From contig JAGFBZ010000006.1 of assembly GCA_018398805.1 (NCBI GenBank), positions 496,001-560,000 on the forward strand: DNA of 64,000 nucleotides, in the 5' to 3' direction. The DNA comes from Hirundichthys speculiger. Taxonomy: Eukaryota > Chordata > Actinopteri > Beloniformes > Exocoetidae. The notes beneath the pieces are model-generated. The model worked only from the letters and a program-made list of their open reading frames with translations. It was not told the origin of the DNA and ran no database searches. This document shows, piece by piece, positions 37,101-55,600 of this stretch (position 1 is the stretch's first letter; every line of letters begins with the position of its first letter). The translations under genes were made by a program, and so were the position numbers.

Positions 37101-39340
37101 TACTTTCTTAAACAAGAAGCTTCCATCTTAAATGTTTGATGGTTGGTTGAATGTCTGGAGATTCGCAGGTGTCTTCAGACCAGTCGAATCTTTGCAGGTT
37201 TTCTGTGAGGGCCGAGAGCATCTCATGATAATTCAGGTCCAGGGAATGGAAGTCGTTATCCGGAGGAACCGCGACAACAAAAACTGAGAGCCGTCAATGT
37301 TTGGGATGGCCGTAAAAGCAGTCCATTTCTCATTGGCCTCCTCATGAACACAAACAGCTCCTTTTGTCTGTGGTCGATTCTTCTTCCCAGTCAAGGATAA
37401 CTCCACTTTTTGATGTAGATTTTGCAGGACTTGGTCACACCGTGTTTATGTATTTATATCTTAAGATCACATCTAAGATAAAAATTACTCTTTGCAACAC
37501 AGATGCAGCCCAAAAGCACAGGAGAGCCATGTCCACTTCAAGCCACAGGCTGCTTCACGCTGCTTCCTTTTGAATGTTTTGGATTGATGGTGGCCACTTA
37601 GCGTCGTACTTCTAAAATTTAATTCATTCCAGATAAAGAAATGACTCCACTTCTCTGCGCGTTGTAAATCAAAGTGATCTGTTCAGTGTTGTGGCAGCCT
37701 GACTGAACATTAACGCATGCTAGTGAGCTAGCATGACAGAGGTTTGTTTTGTTTTTTAAATAAATCACCTTTTCAAGAAAAGAGCAGAAACTAGTAACTT
37801 GATTTTTAGGCTGCTGTGGTTGTTCTGTCACTTCTTTACAAGACATGTTGCAAATCTGATAAGAAATTAGGTTTAGGATTAAGAGACAGAAACGATTTCA
37901 ATAGATGGGACAAGAGATCTTTGACAACAGTGTACAACTTTGATATGTGTCTGTTTAGGTCTACAGGATCACTACTTTTAAATGGAGACAGAAAAACAGA
38001 TTTCCAAACAGAGGAGCTTGTCAGTCGTGTTTTTTACATTACTGTGCAAACATATAACCTAGCTCACTTGAAGGTATTAAATACATAATTAATAACTTAG
38101 CAAAGTGAGGAGATACTAACTGAAACACAGTTTTTAATTATTTTTTTTCTCATAGATCTTTGGTTTAATTGCAGACCATTAAAATTAATGTTTCTTTCGC
38201 GGGAGTACAAACAAGCCATCACTTGATAGATGTGATTTTGGATCCTGATAGAAAATACCGGGGGTGGTCATCCAGCCAGCGCTTTACCTGACGTCTCCAG
38301 ATTAAATAGTGTACACTCCAGGCAGCCTCTGAGACAAGCTGCTCTCCGAACAATTTCAAATGTAAATACCATCTGACTGTGCATATCTATCTTAGAGCTT
38401 CAGGGCTCCACTGTGTTCTCAGAGCAAACGCAGCCGGATGATTTACTGCTTAGGGAGCCTTCATGCAGCCAGCTAACTGAAGAGTTATGGTTTGTCTAAC
38501 TCTGAAACTGAAATACTTGTTCAAAACAGCCAGTGTTTTTAAGGTTGATGCACGTTTATGCAAGGAAAAACCGATGGATAAGAAGAAAAAAAAAACACGA
38601 AGATTTCATCCATTTCAAGTTGAAGAACCTCCTGTACAGATATTTTATTATCTGTGGCCTGGTTCCCTATAAATGACAATGCCTGAAAGAAAAAGCTGGC
38701 ACCACAGACACGCTGTATCAGGAATCTGCTGAGGAGTGGCTGGAGTTCAAAACACATTTCATGAGGAAAGAAAATGAGTGCTGAGGTTTCTGGTTTGGGG
38801 TCATCTGAAGAGTCAAGACCAAACATCCCTCATGGAGTCCCCACAGGAAGTTATTGCTAAGAGCGCAATTAGAGAGAGGAGGTCCCACTTTTTGCTTTGG
38901 GAATCTTCCCTTCCAAAATAGCATTAGTGTCTCTATCTTGGGTTAGGATGTCTAAATTTAATGGCTCAAAGTACAAAAATGTCTCGTTTTGGTAGTCGTT
39001 AGAGCCAAATCAGCAAAATGACATATTTTAGAATGCATTATCTGCCTTGTTAAATTATTTCAGCTTCGATAAAGATGCAACATTGTGAAGGCCGTAGGAT
39101 AAATTACTAAACATGACACTGAACTTTGAGTTTGCAACCTATGTCTGAGCAGCTAAAGCAAGATAATATATACAACTTTAAAACATGCCCATACACAAAT
39201 TCATTTTCTCAGAACAAATCAGCTGTTAAAAAAAAAAAAAACTCAGCTAATAAAGATCAGAGCAAGTGAACAAAACATACCCTCTGTTATCCCTCTCATA
39301 CAGAATGTACCGGACCAGTCACAACCCAGCAGAGACGAGC
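34160..39340. other. Intergenic stretch, no gene seen
   Basis: No repeats with defined ends and no recognisable coding sequence. 35330-35830 is non-repetitive, less AT-rich and has several homeobox-like TAAT/ATTA cores, so it is one candidate regulatory island. Homopolymer runs lie at 34728-34737 and 39229-39240. Confidence 0.45.
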
Positions 39341-39348
39341 GTTATGGG

Positions 39349-40539
39349 CAGTGTTGGGCAAGTTCACTTTCTACAGGAACTAGTTCAGTTCATAGTTCAC
39401 AGAAATTAAAATGAACTAGTTCAGTTCACCATTTCAAAAAATGAACTAAATAGTTCATTTTTAGTTCTTTTTTCTTATTCTTTTTTAATGTTGCTGCGAG
39501 CAATTATTTGTCAAAATGATTACCACTACCCATATACTACCCCACCAAACAGCAATTATTTTATCCATTTTATCTGTCAAAAACTATTGGTCCAATTCTG
39601 AATCTTTATCCAACCAGGGTTCACATTAGTATTAAAGGGACAGCCCATGTAAAACTGTAATTTCCATTTCAGCTTCTCTCTACAGCAGCCATTCCCAAAC
39701 TTCAGAATACCAAGGCCCAATTTGAAATGTGAAAAATCTCCACAGCCCACCGAAACCTTTAATCACAACTGTGATCAACATACATGACAAGGAACCATGA
39801 TCCGATATTAATGTAAGGGGTCAACAAATAAGGTGACACTTGTCATATTAAGTTAAGATGACGGTAGAATAACACTTAACTGGTTTGTTTTGTTACTTTT
39901 TAATGTTTTTAAATAATGTCGTTAATTTTTTTCAGTAACTTGAAACTTATTTAAAAAAGATCGAGGATTTAAAACATATTTGTTTAATTTTAATGATTCT
40001 CACGGCCCACCTGCAATACCGAGATGGCCCACCAGGGGTCCGCGGCCCACACTTTGGGAATCACTGCTCTACAGTATATTAAAAATATAAGGAAAAACTT
40101 GCTGCCAAATGGTCTTTATTATAAGACAAACATAGGTCCTTAAGGTGCAAATGTTTTTTCCCTTATTTCAATATTTCAATCCGTGCTCCTCCGGCTCTGG
40201 GCGACTGCAGCTTTCATCTTCCTCCATGCTTGTTTTAAATGTTCGATGACGCAATTGTTAGCTTGACAGAAGCGACAGCCCGTGTTGCCATGTTTGAGTG
40301 CTTTCCTCAGATACATATTAGGCTCCTTTGGGGTGTATTTTAAATGGGGTTTGGTGGAAACCTGGCACGGTTTTGACCGTGTGTGAACTTTGAAAGAGCG
40401 TCGTTCACAATTTCCAAAATGAACTCGTTCACACCCGACGCTCGTCAAGGGGAAAGAGAGCGCGTTCAGTTCACGTTCACACAAAAAATGAACTAGTTCG
40501 TGAACTTTCGTTCAATGAACGTGTTCAGGTACAACACTG
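39349..40539. mobile_element. Larger hAT-like element, copy B, complete, carrying a nested small hAT
   Basis: Left CAGTGTTGGGCAAGTTCACT and right TACAACACTG share an 8-bp terminal inverted repeat (CAGTGTTG/CAACACTG). GTTATGGG (39341-39348) and GTTATGAG (40540-40547) form an 8-bp duplication with one mismatch. Subterminal TGAACTAGTTC and GTTCA words are abundant. On the minus strand 40484-40176 stays open for 102 codons, including TGCRFCQANNCVIEHLKQAW. Its CxxC and following His could be a worn BED-type zinc finger as found at hAT transposase N-termini, but this is weak. Confidence 0.88.
39686..40066 (+). mobile_element. Small hAT element, copy 3, nested in copy B (perfect TSD)
   Basis: The ends CAGCCATTCCCAAACTTC and ACTTTGGGAATCACTG are flanked by identical CTCTACAG at 39678-39685 and 40067-40074. 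The position in the host element and the 8-bp duplication are the same as in copy A. 381 bp, no coding capacity. Confidence 0.93.
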
Positions 40540-40549
40540 GTTATGAGAC

Positions 40550-43500
40550 GCAATACCGGAGCATCCGGTACCAGGGCGGCTGCACAATTGCTATTAACAC
40601 CTTGGATCAACAGGTTTCTACTTCAAAACCGACGACAGTCCTTTGCCGGCGCTCCTGCTCATTTTGCAGGTCTTTTGTTGATGCTAGTGTGACTGCCACT
40701 CTGCCTGCAACACACATTTCATTTCTCTGACCGGTTGTCTGTCCATCCAATGGCGTCCAGAGGCCGTTTCTTCTGCATCCACTGGCACCAACCCCTCGGA
40801 AATCAAAGCTGAGTCCAGAGGCACCAGATCAGTTCTTTGGACTGAAAAGGAAAAAAGTATAAAAGAAGCAGAACGGAGCTAAAGTAATTGAAAAGATCCT
40901 GACATGTACCCCCACTGACTCAGTAAAAACACAAGAGGTTACTGACTGTTATAAATTAAACCAGTTTCAAATTTGCACATTCAGACACATTTCTGTGTAC
41001 AGCCATGAAAAATGTTTTATATATTTGGTGTTATCCTGTTTTACTGCTGTATATTTCTGTTTTAATCTTCTAAAAAGCATTCAACGGCTTTGCTTCTTTA
41101 ATAACAGGGCTTAACAAGTGAAAGTCAAGCACAGGCAGACTGGAAAAACATAATGTCATAATGTTTTGTCATTGGTTGCCACCTAAACCATGATGGATGG
41201 AAATGAAGTAATACAAAAACATCAGAACGTTTTTAGCTCATTTCATGAAATTAACGTTTTTTTTTCCTTGTTTTTTACCTTGGATTTTAGAGACGGCAGC
41301 CTCATTCAAAAACGTTGGAACTTTAAAACATAATTTTGTAAGTCCATGCATAAACCACTTATAGAGCTGAAAGAGTGTTTACAAACTCAGAATCTTGGCA
41401 TTAGCAGCGGCCGAGCTCCAGCTTCACCTGACTGTTAATGTTTATCCTGGAAGACCAACCGCCTTCGACGGACATCAATTCAGGCAAGAAAGACACAACC
41501 ACCGTGTGTGAACATCTTCCCACTGTAAATATTTCCTTTAACCGTTCATCTGTCGGCTGCCCTCCCTGCCAGTTTTGAGGGGTGTGGGTTCAGACTCATT
41601 TAGACAGAGGAACATTTTGACAAAAAAAATCACAGGCTGCTGACGATTACTTCCCAGCATTACAGCTCTAACCGTCACATTTTAAGACATTACCAAGGCC
41701 TCCGGGAAATTGGCAGGAAGATCTGCAAGTGATCTAGGTAGGTAGCTTATTTGATTACTCCAAATCTCCTGGCAAATCATCAAATAGTCTCAAAACACAT
41801 TTCTAAGTAATGTGTTCCAGTGGAGGTGGCTTTTGTGTCCATTGTGAAGACCTGAAGTGTATTTTTCCAAGGCATTTCCCAAACAGAGCTTGGAGATGGT
41901 TCTGCGTAACATTTCACTGCCTCCTGAGGGGAGTCGTTGAAACACGTGGCTGGTCTTGGGTGTGGATGCATGCTTCTTCATAAGTGATTATTTCAAGAGC
42001 TTTGTCATCTTGTGATGAAACTGAGTTATTGTTGGACCGCACCCAAGCCAAAGCAGCTTTCAGCCAAACACCACTGACTTACAGCATCATCTCTGTCTTC
42101 ACTGGAGTTTTTAAACTTTCCTCCAACTTGATGGTTTATGTTACGTATATACTGTGATATAATTCACTGTTGCTCTGATCTTCCATTTGTCTCTTTTGGG
42201 CTGCTTGCCATGTCTGATGTCAACGAAGTGCCGTGACAATTTTGCGATCACTCCAGTCTTCAAGTGTACCACCCCAGCTCAGGAACAGCACTGGGACTCA
42301 TGCTGGAGGTGCATTGTTCAAGCACTAACATGATGATACGCTTTCAAAATATTTTAACTGTTTAATGCTTTGATGCTTTTGTAAAAATCTGCAACAGCTG
42401 CAATAACTGCACTTTCATGGATTCTGGTGGGCGGTACAGTTTCAGGGCCTTTCTGGATCCCTGGCGCAAAAAACATGACATTCAAAAAGGGATCTCTTCT
42501 AGAGAAGATCTTGGGCTGTCAGTCATCACTGACCTACCAACTATGATGTTTCTGCCTTTGCGATCACTGTTTGACAAAGATCACGAAATGGAAACTGCAT
42601 GGAAACTACATCCAGTGCTGAGTTACACCGCTGCTGAAAATGAATGAACGCAAATATACCCGGTTATCACAGGTTCCGGCGCATATCAGAGAGGTCGTTC
42701 ACAGTGGCAGGACGTGTCGTAAGCAGGCCAAAATTCATCCAGACCGGGCAGCAATACACAGTTCTTAAAAACAGAAGTGGATTTTTGCGGCTACGGGCCT
42801 GGAGAGTTGTGAAGATGATGCTCTTTATAGGACGGACGTCTTGTATTAATGTTCATATCTGTGTTGCCAACACTCTGGAGTTCTGAATTTCAAGATGTCT
42901 ACCTGTTATGACGGTTTAGCAGAAGGCAGATGTTTTTCACAGGGGTATGAAAAGGTTGGATGCTTTCGAGCCACATTAGTTAAAGCGTTGCATCGCTAAA
43001 GAACGCAATAGAATGTGATGGTAAAATAAACAAGTAAAGTGAAAAGCTTGTGAAAAGAGGATGGCTGATGACGGATCTACAGCTGTCAGGCCCACCGTGT
43101 AGCCTCTACTATATTGATGATAGCAGCTCCTTGCATACTTGTTTTTCATGCCAAATAATTCCATCTTTTCTCAGTCTCTGTATATGTATGTAACTGACAC
43201 GTTCTGGGCAAAAAAATCAGACAACCCTTTTTTTCTTCTTCCTGGGGTGAAAGAAAACAGAGCGGAGGCATCTATCTATCTCTATTTTTCCTTGCTCACT
43301 TTAATCAAATGAACAATGTTGAATTGGGGAGCTACAGAAATAAGAGAACTTCTGAGATGAGCAGAAGACAAACTCAGGTGCTGCTTCACCGTCCGATTTT
43401 AGAACGACTGATGAAACAGCTACATGTGCTCAAGCCACAGTCGTTGAGGTCAGGTTACGAGCCGTTTATGATGGTTAAGAAAGAAGCTCCGCCAGGGAAA

Positions 43501-46365
43501 TGACAACATTTTTCTTCTTGGGCTGCGTCACAGATCGCTCAGACAAAGACGAAGGCTGGTTTGATGTAAGCAATGGCATGTGTCGGCCTTAATCTTATAA
43601 AGTCTTACGTCTCCATTGTTACTACACAACCCGAGACAACTTATATTATACCTCAACTAGCCTCACTTGAAACTCACCACCTTTGTATCGACAATACAGC
43701 CACACTAGTCTTTAAAACTGACCTATCTGTCTCTCTCTCCTTCAGATGCCAACTGCAAAATATGCCTGTGCCAGATAACGTGAAGTGTGATGCTTTTAAG
43801 AAACACGGAGAAAACCAAAAGCAGCCGGCTTGCTGGCCCTGGTCGCTCCAGGCTCAACAACGCCTGAGCTTTCAAGTTAAAATCCTTCGAATCTATTTCT
43901 GCGTATGTCACAGAGAGATGCTGCAACAACAGCTGTAGCTTGCAGCCAGGAGCACGGTTCAGTATCTGATGACACAGAATTAACTGCCAGGATTTCAGCT
44001 GGCAGTTAACTCTGTGGGGAGCATGACTTTATCAGCTTCAGAATTACAGTCTCTTAGATTTAGAAGGAAGAATGATGAGAAGTGATTACATGATTATAGG
44101 GGGGATTTTACTGGAAATTAATACCTCCATCACATTCCTCATCACATTATTGCCTAGTAGCGAAGTAAATGAGAATGGGAATGAGTGTTACATTCAAATG
44201 TTCCCGTCATTCCAGGCTGCAAACACATGCATGACCAATCATAAACAGTCACTTATCTCCTCCTTTTTTTCCCTTTTTTTTTTTTTTTTGGTACTTTTCT
44301 CCACACGTTTGGAAACTTTGTACAATCTTCCAAAACTGCTATTCTTTGGAGGAAAAAAAATTACTTATTTCTTTGTTCAAATCCAAAACATTCTGACCAA
44401 CAAAAACACATTAGTTGGTACATGGATTTTTTTTTTCCACAATAAATAATCAGTTGCTATGACTATGCTGAGGGGAAAATATGATGTTGCTCAATAGGAA
44501 TGTCTCCTCAGTGTCCTGCCAAATCTGAGCTGGAAACACTTAGTAGGGAACCGGTGTGTACGAGCAACTGCTAATAATTTGCTTAAGGGAACCCACATCT
44601 GGATGGATGGATGGCTGAGGCAGAGGTTAAGAGTGTCGAAACTAGGCCACCGTTTCTTGCCAGTTGCAGGCTGATAGTGGGGCCTAATGTTAAACAAAAA
44701 TCTTAACTACAGGAAATGAGCTTGTTATCATAATATAACCATTTGCCTTGGCTGACTACCAGACTAAAATTGTTCCTTGTTTACTATTTATAAGTAGGGC
44801 CAAAAGTTTATAGACAGATGAATCCTAAATCCTCGGCAGAGCAAATGCAGTCCCCCCAAGCTGTTTATTTTTAGTATCATGGCCAAAAAGTAAAGCAAAT
44901 AGACAGAACAAGTTGTTGCTTGTTTATACAGCTATAAGCTTTGTTTGAGGGCTTAGATGATAATCCAGAGAGTTCCACCCTCCGAGTTACTTAACACTGA
45001 CAAGTGCTCGAATGCTTCATAACTTATTACAACATCTGCTTTTGGAAACAGAAGCAAAACACCCAAAAGTGTTTAAAAGTTACAACCTGGCTGGAACAGT
45101 ACCGAAAAACCAATTAAACAACACGAGGGAAGTGGTGTTTTTTTTTTTTTATCTTGCAAAAGTTGTTTCTGTCATTTTGCGAGTGTATGAGCTGAAGGTA
45201 GAGTCTTGAAGTAGGGGATGTCCAGAGGGAAGAGAAGATATGATGGAGAGAAAAGACTTGAAGGAGTTTTTGGCATGGTGTTTGTGCATCAGCGTCATGG
45301 ATTACAGTTTGTGTGAATTCTGAGCCTCGAGGATCTCACCTGTGTTCTCCAAACTCTGTTAAACGTGCTGGCAGGGACATTTCTTCCATTTGATAAACTC
45401 TCAGTTCTGCGCGTAACAAGCTAATTCAAACTGACAGCATTGCACAGTTTGACATGATGTGAAAAATGACTGCTCAATTACCTCGTGAATGACCCTTTGA
45501 GACAACCAGAGCCCCTCGCTGGTGAACAGGATCAAACCACACATCAGTTCACTCTTGTGGGCAGAGCACACTCCTCTGTGTTCTGGTTCCTGCAACAGGT
45601 TTTTCAAATAGAAGTTGGCTGACCAACATTCATATGAATTGCTGCATATTTTAGGCCATTACAACAGGGACTAAGTGGCCAATATCAGCACGCTGATTTG
45701 AAGTTCTGTATGTGATAAAAGTTTTAGGACCCCTGGAAAGCACAGTGCCCTTGTTGCAGCAGCAGACCCACAGGGAGACAGAGGACTAAACTAAAAAGAA
45801 AAGAGAAGCTGGAACCACTTAAAACCGTGGCAAACCGCATTACTTACATATCAGCTTTTTTTTTCCCTTTTTTTTTTCACCCAAATTGTTTTGTATGTTT
45901 CTTGTCAAAGATACGATTTTTTTTTTAAGTATTTCATTACAGTATTTAAGGTAAGAAATGACTAATACGAAACAGGAAACAGCGTGAAGAGCTTTTTATG
46001 CTTCGTCCAACTTTGAATTTTCTGGTTATGAGCCATGAAGATGTAAAGGAAGGCCGTGCCCTGCAGCTTTTCTGGAGAAAGGCAGCGCATTCTTCTTCTT
46101 AGTTGTCAGCATTTTGACATTTGAAGAACCAGCTCTGAGCCAGAAGTGATTTCACAGCAATGCAAATACGTTGCTGGTCGGCATCCAAGAGCTGTTTGAT
46201 GGAGCATGGTGGTAGGATTATCATGGCAAACAGAACCAAAAAAAAAAGTTTACATCTGTTTTTTTTTTTTTTCTTTTTTAATTAAAATCAGTGTGGCATC
46301 TCTGCCTAGTCCATCTTGTTTCAGTTTTACCTTTACAAGGTCGTCACAGCCCATATAGACCTGGC
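40550..46365. other. Intergenic stretch, no gene seen
   Basis: AT-rich DNA with T runs at 44275-44289, 45138-45150 and 46260-46272 and (GGAT)n at 44602-44613. Open frames of up to about 125 codons have no family resemblance. Two adjacent frames at 42417-42886 are the longest plus-strand open stretch but look random. Confidence 0.45.
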
Positions 46366-46367
46366 AC

Positions 46368-46455
46368 AGGTCGGATGCCCTTCCTGACATAGCCATCTCC
46401 ATCTAACCACGCTTGGGACTATCTCAATGAGGACATCGGTGCAAAAAAGTGCACC
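46368..46455 (+). repeat. Remnant of a teleost interspersed repeat
   Basis: AGGTCGGATGCCCTTCCTGA followed by GCTTGGGACTAT resembles the common fish segment 'GGATGCCCTTCCTGACGCAACCCTCCCC...GGCTTGGGACCGG', recognised from memory. It probably belongs with the piece at 12470. Confidence 0.6.
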
Positions 46456-46602
46456 GCTCGTGGAACGATGTGGAATTAAAACCCCACTCATTGTCAAAGT
46501 AGTGCCTTTGGCTGTTTTGTCAACACAGCTGATAGATGTGCCTCCATGTGGTCAGAAGAGGTACTGCGACACTGAATGGCTTTAAAATAAATGGGTTTAA
46601 AC

Positions 46603-47100
46603 CAGTGGTTCTCAAACTTTTAATACTGCGTACCACCTGAGAAACTGTTCAACTCTCTGAGTACCACCATGATGACAATTTCAAAATATAGCCATATACA
46701 GTCATGGAAAAAATGATTAGACCACCATTTTTTCTTCACTTTCTTGTTCATTTTAATACCTGGTACCACTAAACGTCATCATGTGACTAAAACAGAAAGA
46801 AAAAAAACCGAAATGCATAAAAGCAGTTTTTGGCAGTACAAAACGCCATAGCTATTGATGTAAAAACTTAAGTGATATAGGTTATAATCAAGAAAACCAT
46901 GGAAAATGGTAAGATATCAGCTCTTAAATAAAACTCTTATGAGCAATCTTTGTGGTTATCGTTATGTTTGTCCAAACAAATGTACCTTTAGTTGTACCAG
47001 GCATTAAAATGAACAAGAAACTGAAGAAAACAAGGGTGGTCTAATAATTTTTTCCATGACTGTATGCCTTCTCAATTAGCTTTAAATTTACATGAGAGAT
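46603..47100 (+). mobile_element. Degraded hAT start, interrupted by a TA-flanked MITE
   Basis: CAGTGGTTCTCAAACTTTTA followed by GCGTACCACCTGAG is a typical hAT terminus. It is preceded by GTTTAAAC, matching the target sequence of the 5310 copy. It runs into the MITE at 46699 and continues after 47064. The right end and second target copy were not found, so the end coordinate is a guess. Confidence 0.55.
46699..47062. mobile_element. Tc1/mariner-type MITE with about 70-bp inverted repeats and TA target
   Basis: The left end CAGTCATGGAAAAAATGATT and AGACCACC is mirrored at the right by GGTGGTCTAATAATTTTTTC and CATGACTG. The inverted repeat continues to about 46768 (CTTGTTCATTTTAATACCTG) and from about 46993. 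TA flanks both ends (46697-46698 and 47063-47064). No transposase frame in 364 bp. Confidence 0.92.
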
Positions 47101-47645
47101 GTTTATTCCTTATTGTAGCTCCCCTCTGTTCCCCTCGCCTCTCCTCTCCGCTCCTCGCCATCGTCTCTCTCATCTAAAACTTCCATGAGATTGAAAAATA
47201 AATACCGAACCTCATTTAATTGAATTAAAGGCATTCATTTGAATGGAACCACAAGCCAAAATCCTTTAAATGTAATTTTATGTTACTATGGAGTGCACTT
47301 TTTCAGTTTATTTACACAGACAAGTCTAACTTGTGTCAGTACATTATGACCTGTAAATTATTTTTTATTGTCATTGAGGAATGCATTTTTTTCAGTTAGT
47401 TATCCTGATGCATGTATTTCCATCAGTTCAAGGAGCCTTCATTTTCTTTTATATCAGTAAGTAATGCACCTTATTAAAGTTGATGTGAGATATCAAATAG
47501 GTTTATTTGATAGCTTTATGAAAATGTTTGAGAGGCTTCCAGTAGTTTTTTATTGGAAAAATAATTATCTGTTAATTTAAAGAGTCAAAACTGCTTTTGG
47601 TTTTGTTCATAGTATTGATGTAATGATCTTAGGTATATGTGTGTG

Positions 47646-47737
47646 TTATCGGTTATCGGTATCGGTATCGGCCGTTAGGGGCTGAAAGTTATCGGTTATC
47701 GGTATCGGTGTTAAAAAACAGTTATCGTGCATCCCTA
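47646..47737 (-). mobile_element. Terminal fragment of a hAT element (TAGGGATGCACGATAA end)
   Basis: Read on the minus strand it begins TAGGGATGCACGATAACTG, followed by repeated ATCGG and ACCGATA words. This is a terminus found in fish hAT elements. The matching left end was not found, so it is probably truncated. Confidence 0.65.
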
Positions 47738-47739
47738 CT

Positions 47740-52647
<4,908 letters not shown>

Positions 52648-52649
52648 AA

Positions 52650-55600
52650 ATACAATATATCTGCATATGTGTGTGTATCTGAAACCTTGGATATGAAAAT
52701 TAAAAAAAAGGAAAAATGATGTTAAATCCAGTAAAACATACATTTTTCTCACCAGAAAGCTTACTTTTTTCCTCTGTGTGGTGTTCTTGTTCCTTTCGAG
52801 GTCAGTGAAAACAAAAGGCAAAATGTTTTCTCAATATATCTCTCTATAAACACGCCCCTAATTATACATAGATTATAGGTGCTTTGCATAATTTTAGGTG
52901 GTGTAGTTTAAAAAAAATCAACCCCTTTATAATGGATGTGAATTTGAGCAGTTGGGAACCAGGGCTGTGAAAATGTTTTTTTCTGCTGCACAGTTGGACA
53001 TTTTAACAAGGGGCTAAATGGACATTGACTCGCTTTTGAAGGCAGCCCCCAGTGGTCAGTCAAGGAACAGCAACCCAACCCATTTTCTGGCTGGATTCCA
53101 CCCGGATGCTGAAAGGTCGCTGCTTGAGTGCACCTTAAACGGACAGTACACGGCTGCACCTCCTGAACGAGCCTGAAACCTTTCCCAACTCCTGTCTATG
53201 CTGGAGGACATCATCAGCCCACACACACCTGACTTCTTCGCTACAGCTCGGCTTCTCCTCATCATCATCATCATATCTGAGAGCCAGAGTCTTTTTTTTT
53301 TTTTTTCAGCAACAAACAGAAAAATACAGCATGCATAGATGTCGCTACACAAAAAAAAACTTGTAAATATTTGCACACTTTTTGATCGCCTAGCAGGTGG
53401 TGCTCTATATGGACACGATTTGCACTGGTCCACTCTTCCCTCCTGTGCTGCAGCCCAGCTTCAGCAGCAAGCTGGGAAACACTGATGATGGAAACACTGA
53501 GGATACAGATTTGCCTCATAATTCTACTTTCTGGGTTACTGCACATCCTTGCCTGATTTCCCAGGCCTGTATCATGTGACCGATACCAAACGATAACGCA
53601 CACACACGCATCCTTAACAACAGTGTAAACAACAACATGGAGACGAATCAGCAAGCACTGCTAACTTTGTTGTCCTTGGTACCAGCTGTTATGCTAGTCT
53701 GTATTCAATAATACTGTGAGTGTCTACATGAGCAGGAGAAAAGAGATATGAGAAATCTCCAACAAAGGTGACTTTCGATGGAGCTTTCAGCCTGTTTTCA
53801 CTCTTGCACGCATATGCAGTGAGCTTGGACAGCTGTGTTATATTCATTTAGACTGGTACACTGGCAATTCAGTTATTACAAGTCATCTGTTCATTTAGGA
53901 CACACATAGTTTCATCAATGTTTTCTTTAAGCTTAGCTTTTGCACAGTAAAGTAATTCGTGAATATTACGTATAACTACGCATCATATATTATAAGCTCG
54001 GAGTGTAAATGCAAGTCTGAAATTGATTTGAAAGTACCATAGATGCTTTTTTTTTCCATACCTTCTACAACAGCTGGTTCTGAATCACATCCAGGTAAAA
54101 TAGCTGCCATATGGTTCTGTTTGTGAGTGGGAATCTGTTTTGACATTTCTTCTCTCATTAAGATGTAAGCAAAATATCCAAAAGTCGCCTTTTATTTTCG
54201 TAGAAGTCTGTAATTGTTGGTGCCTGGATCAACTGGCATCTTAGACCAATTTTGTTCAGCCATCTGGGTCATTCACGATTTGGCCGATTAAGTCCCCCTT
54301 CAATGAATGCACATTTTTGGCCTCACTACACAAGGGAGGAGATAGCGGCTCAGATGACGCCAAAAGTAATCACAGGAACATGAATGAGCCTCTGCAACTG
54401 GTGAGCTGGCCAGTCTGATAAGTTGGAGAAAAAGCACTTTGAGGAGGCTGAGGAGGATATTTTATTCCATGCCAGGCAAATTGCTGCTGATTGGTGGCCA
54501 GATTGGTGCATCGCTGGCTAATCTAGATGAGAGCAAACTGATCAAGCCTTCTAAATGAACCCCTGTTCCCTTCATGTTAAATGACTCCATCCTGGGAAAC
54601 ACAAAAAGGAACAACCACCATCAGGAAGCAAATTTTCACACAGAGACACACCGATTACAATGTTCTGGGCCAACTTAACTGTGCCTTTCCATTTGACGTT
54701 TTTGTTAGTTCTATGACTCCGCCATGTTTATCAGGATAACACTGTTTTAAGTGTTGGATCCCAAACATTTTATGTTGCAGTTCCTCCACAGGTATTCCAA
54801 AGCAATGACAATCTTCCAGACATGATGGAGCGCTGCCATTCAGGGCTTTGTAGGTAATAAGAAAGATTTATAAGAAAGTTATAATCTAAATCTGACAGGG
54901 TGTAGAGAGGTCAAAGCGAGGGAGTGGTGAGTATTTCCAGCCACGTCTGCAGCTGCAGCTTCTTGGATGAAGTGAACGATTTCAAGGAACTATTTGGAGA
55001 TGTAGCTCTGTAACCATCGATACAGGTTACTGTCATATGAGTCTGAGATTTCACAGTAGCGCATGCACAAAACCCAGACGAAGATGGGCAGGCTGAATAT
55101 TTCTACTCTCCACTGGTTTTGGCAGTTAACAGTAAAATGTAAAGTACTGCATAAGGGTGCTTTCCATGTGGTTGTTATTATATTTTCACATGCAGAACCA
55201 AACAATGTAACAGTGTTGTAAGTTTTCAGTGTGTTTGAGTTGGTAGTCAATGCAAATGGACAAATATATACTCTCAAGTGCATGAACAGTGCTTTAATTG
55301 ATTTTATACTAACTTTTATACTAATGCATCACTACTACCTCAATTTACAACTGAAAATGTGACCCAACTTCACTTTTGTTCTGGCGATGCTTAGTTTTCC
55401 ACAAATCCATGCAGGAAATGTTTCTAAATGCTTCACTGTGTTTGCCAAGTAGCTGCTAACTTTGCCTGTCTGTCTGCAGGCAGTCCATATCTGGTTTAAG
55501 AGAGATTTTTCACTCAAAATAGCAGCCTGCTGCTGCAGAAGGCATCACTAATAATGGAAGAAATGACTGTGTGACCGCTCCACAGGGTGGAAATCCAGGT

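Noticed and set aside
38262..38269. GGGTGGTC, a GLI-like word; another at 47035 inside the mariner-type MITE
   Set aside because: Tempting because GAS1 is in the Hedgehog pathway, but an 8-base word is expected about twice by chance in 64 kb and both lack the final consensus base.
42417..42886. Two adjacent plus-strand open frames of 76 and 80 codons
   Set aside because: No conserved domain, no splice logic tying them together and composition like surrounding non-coding DNA.
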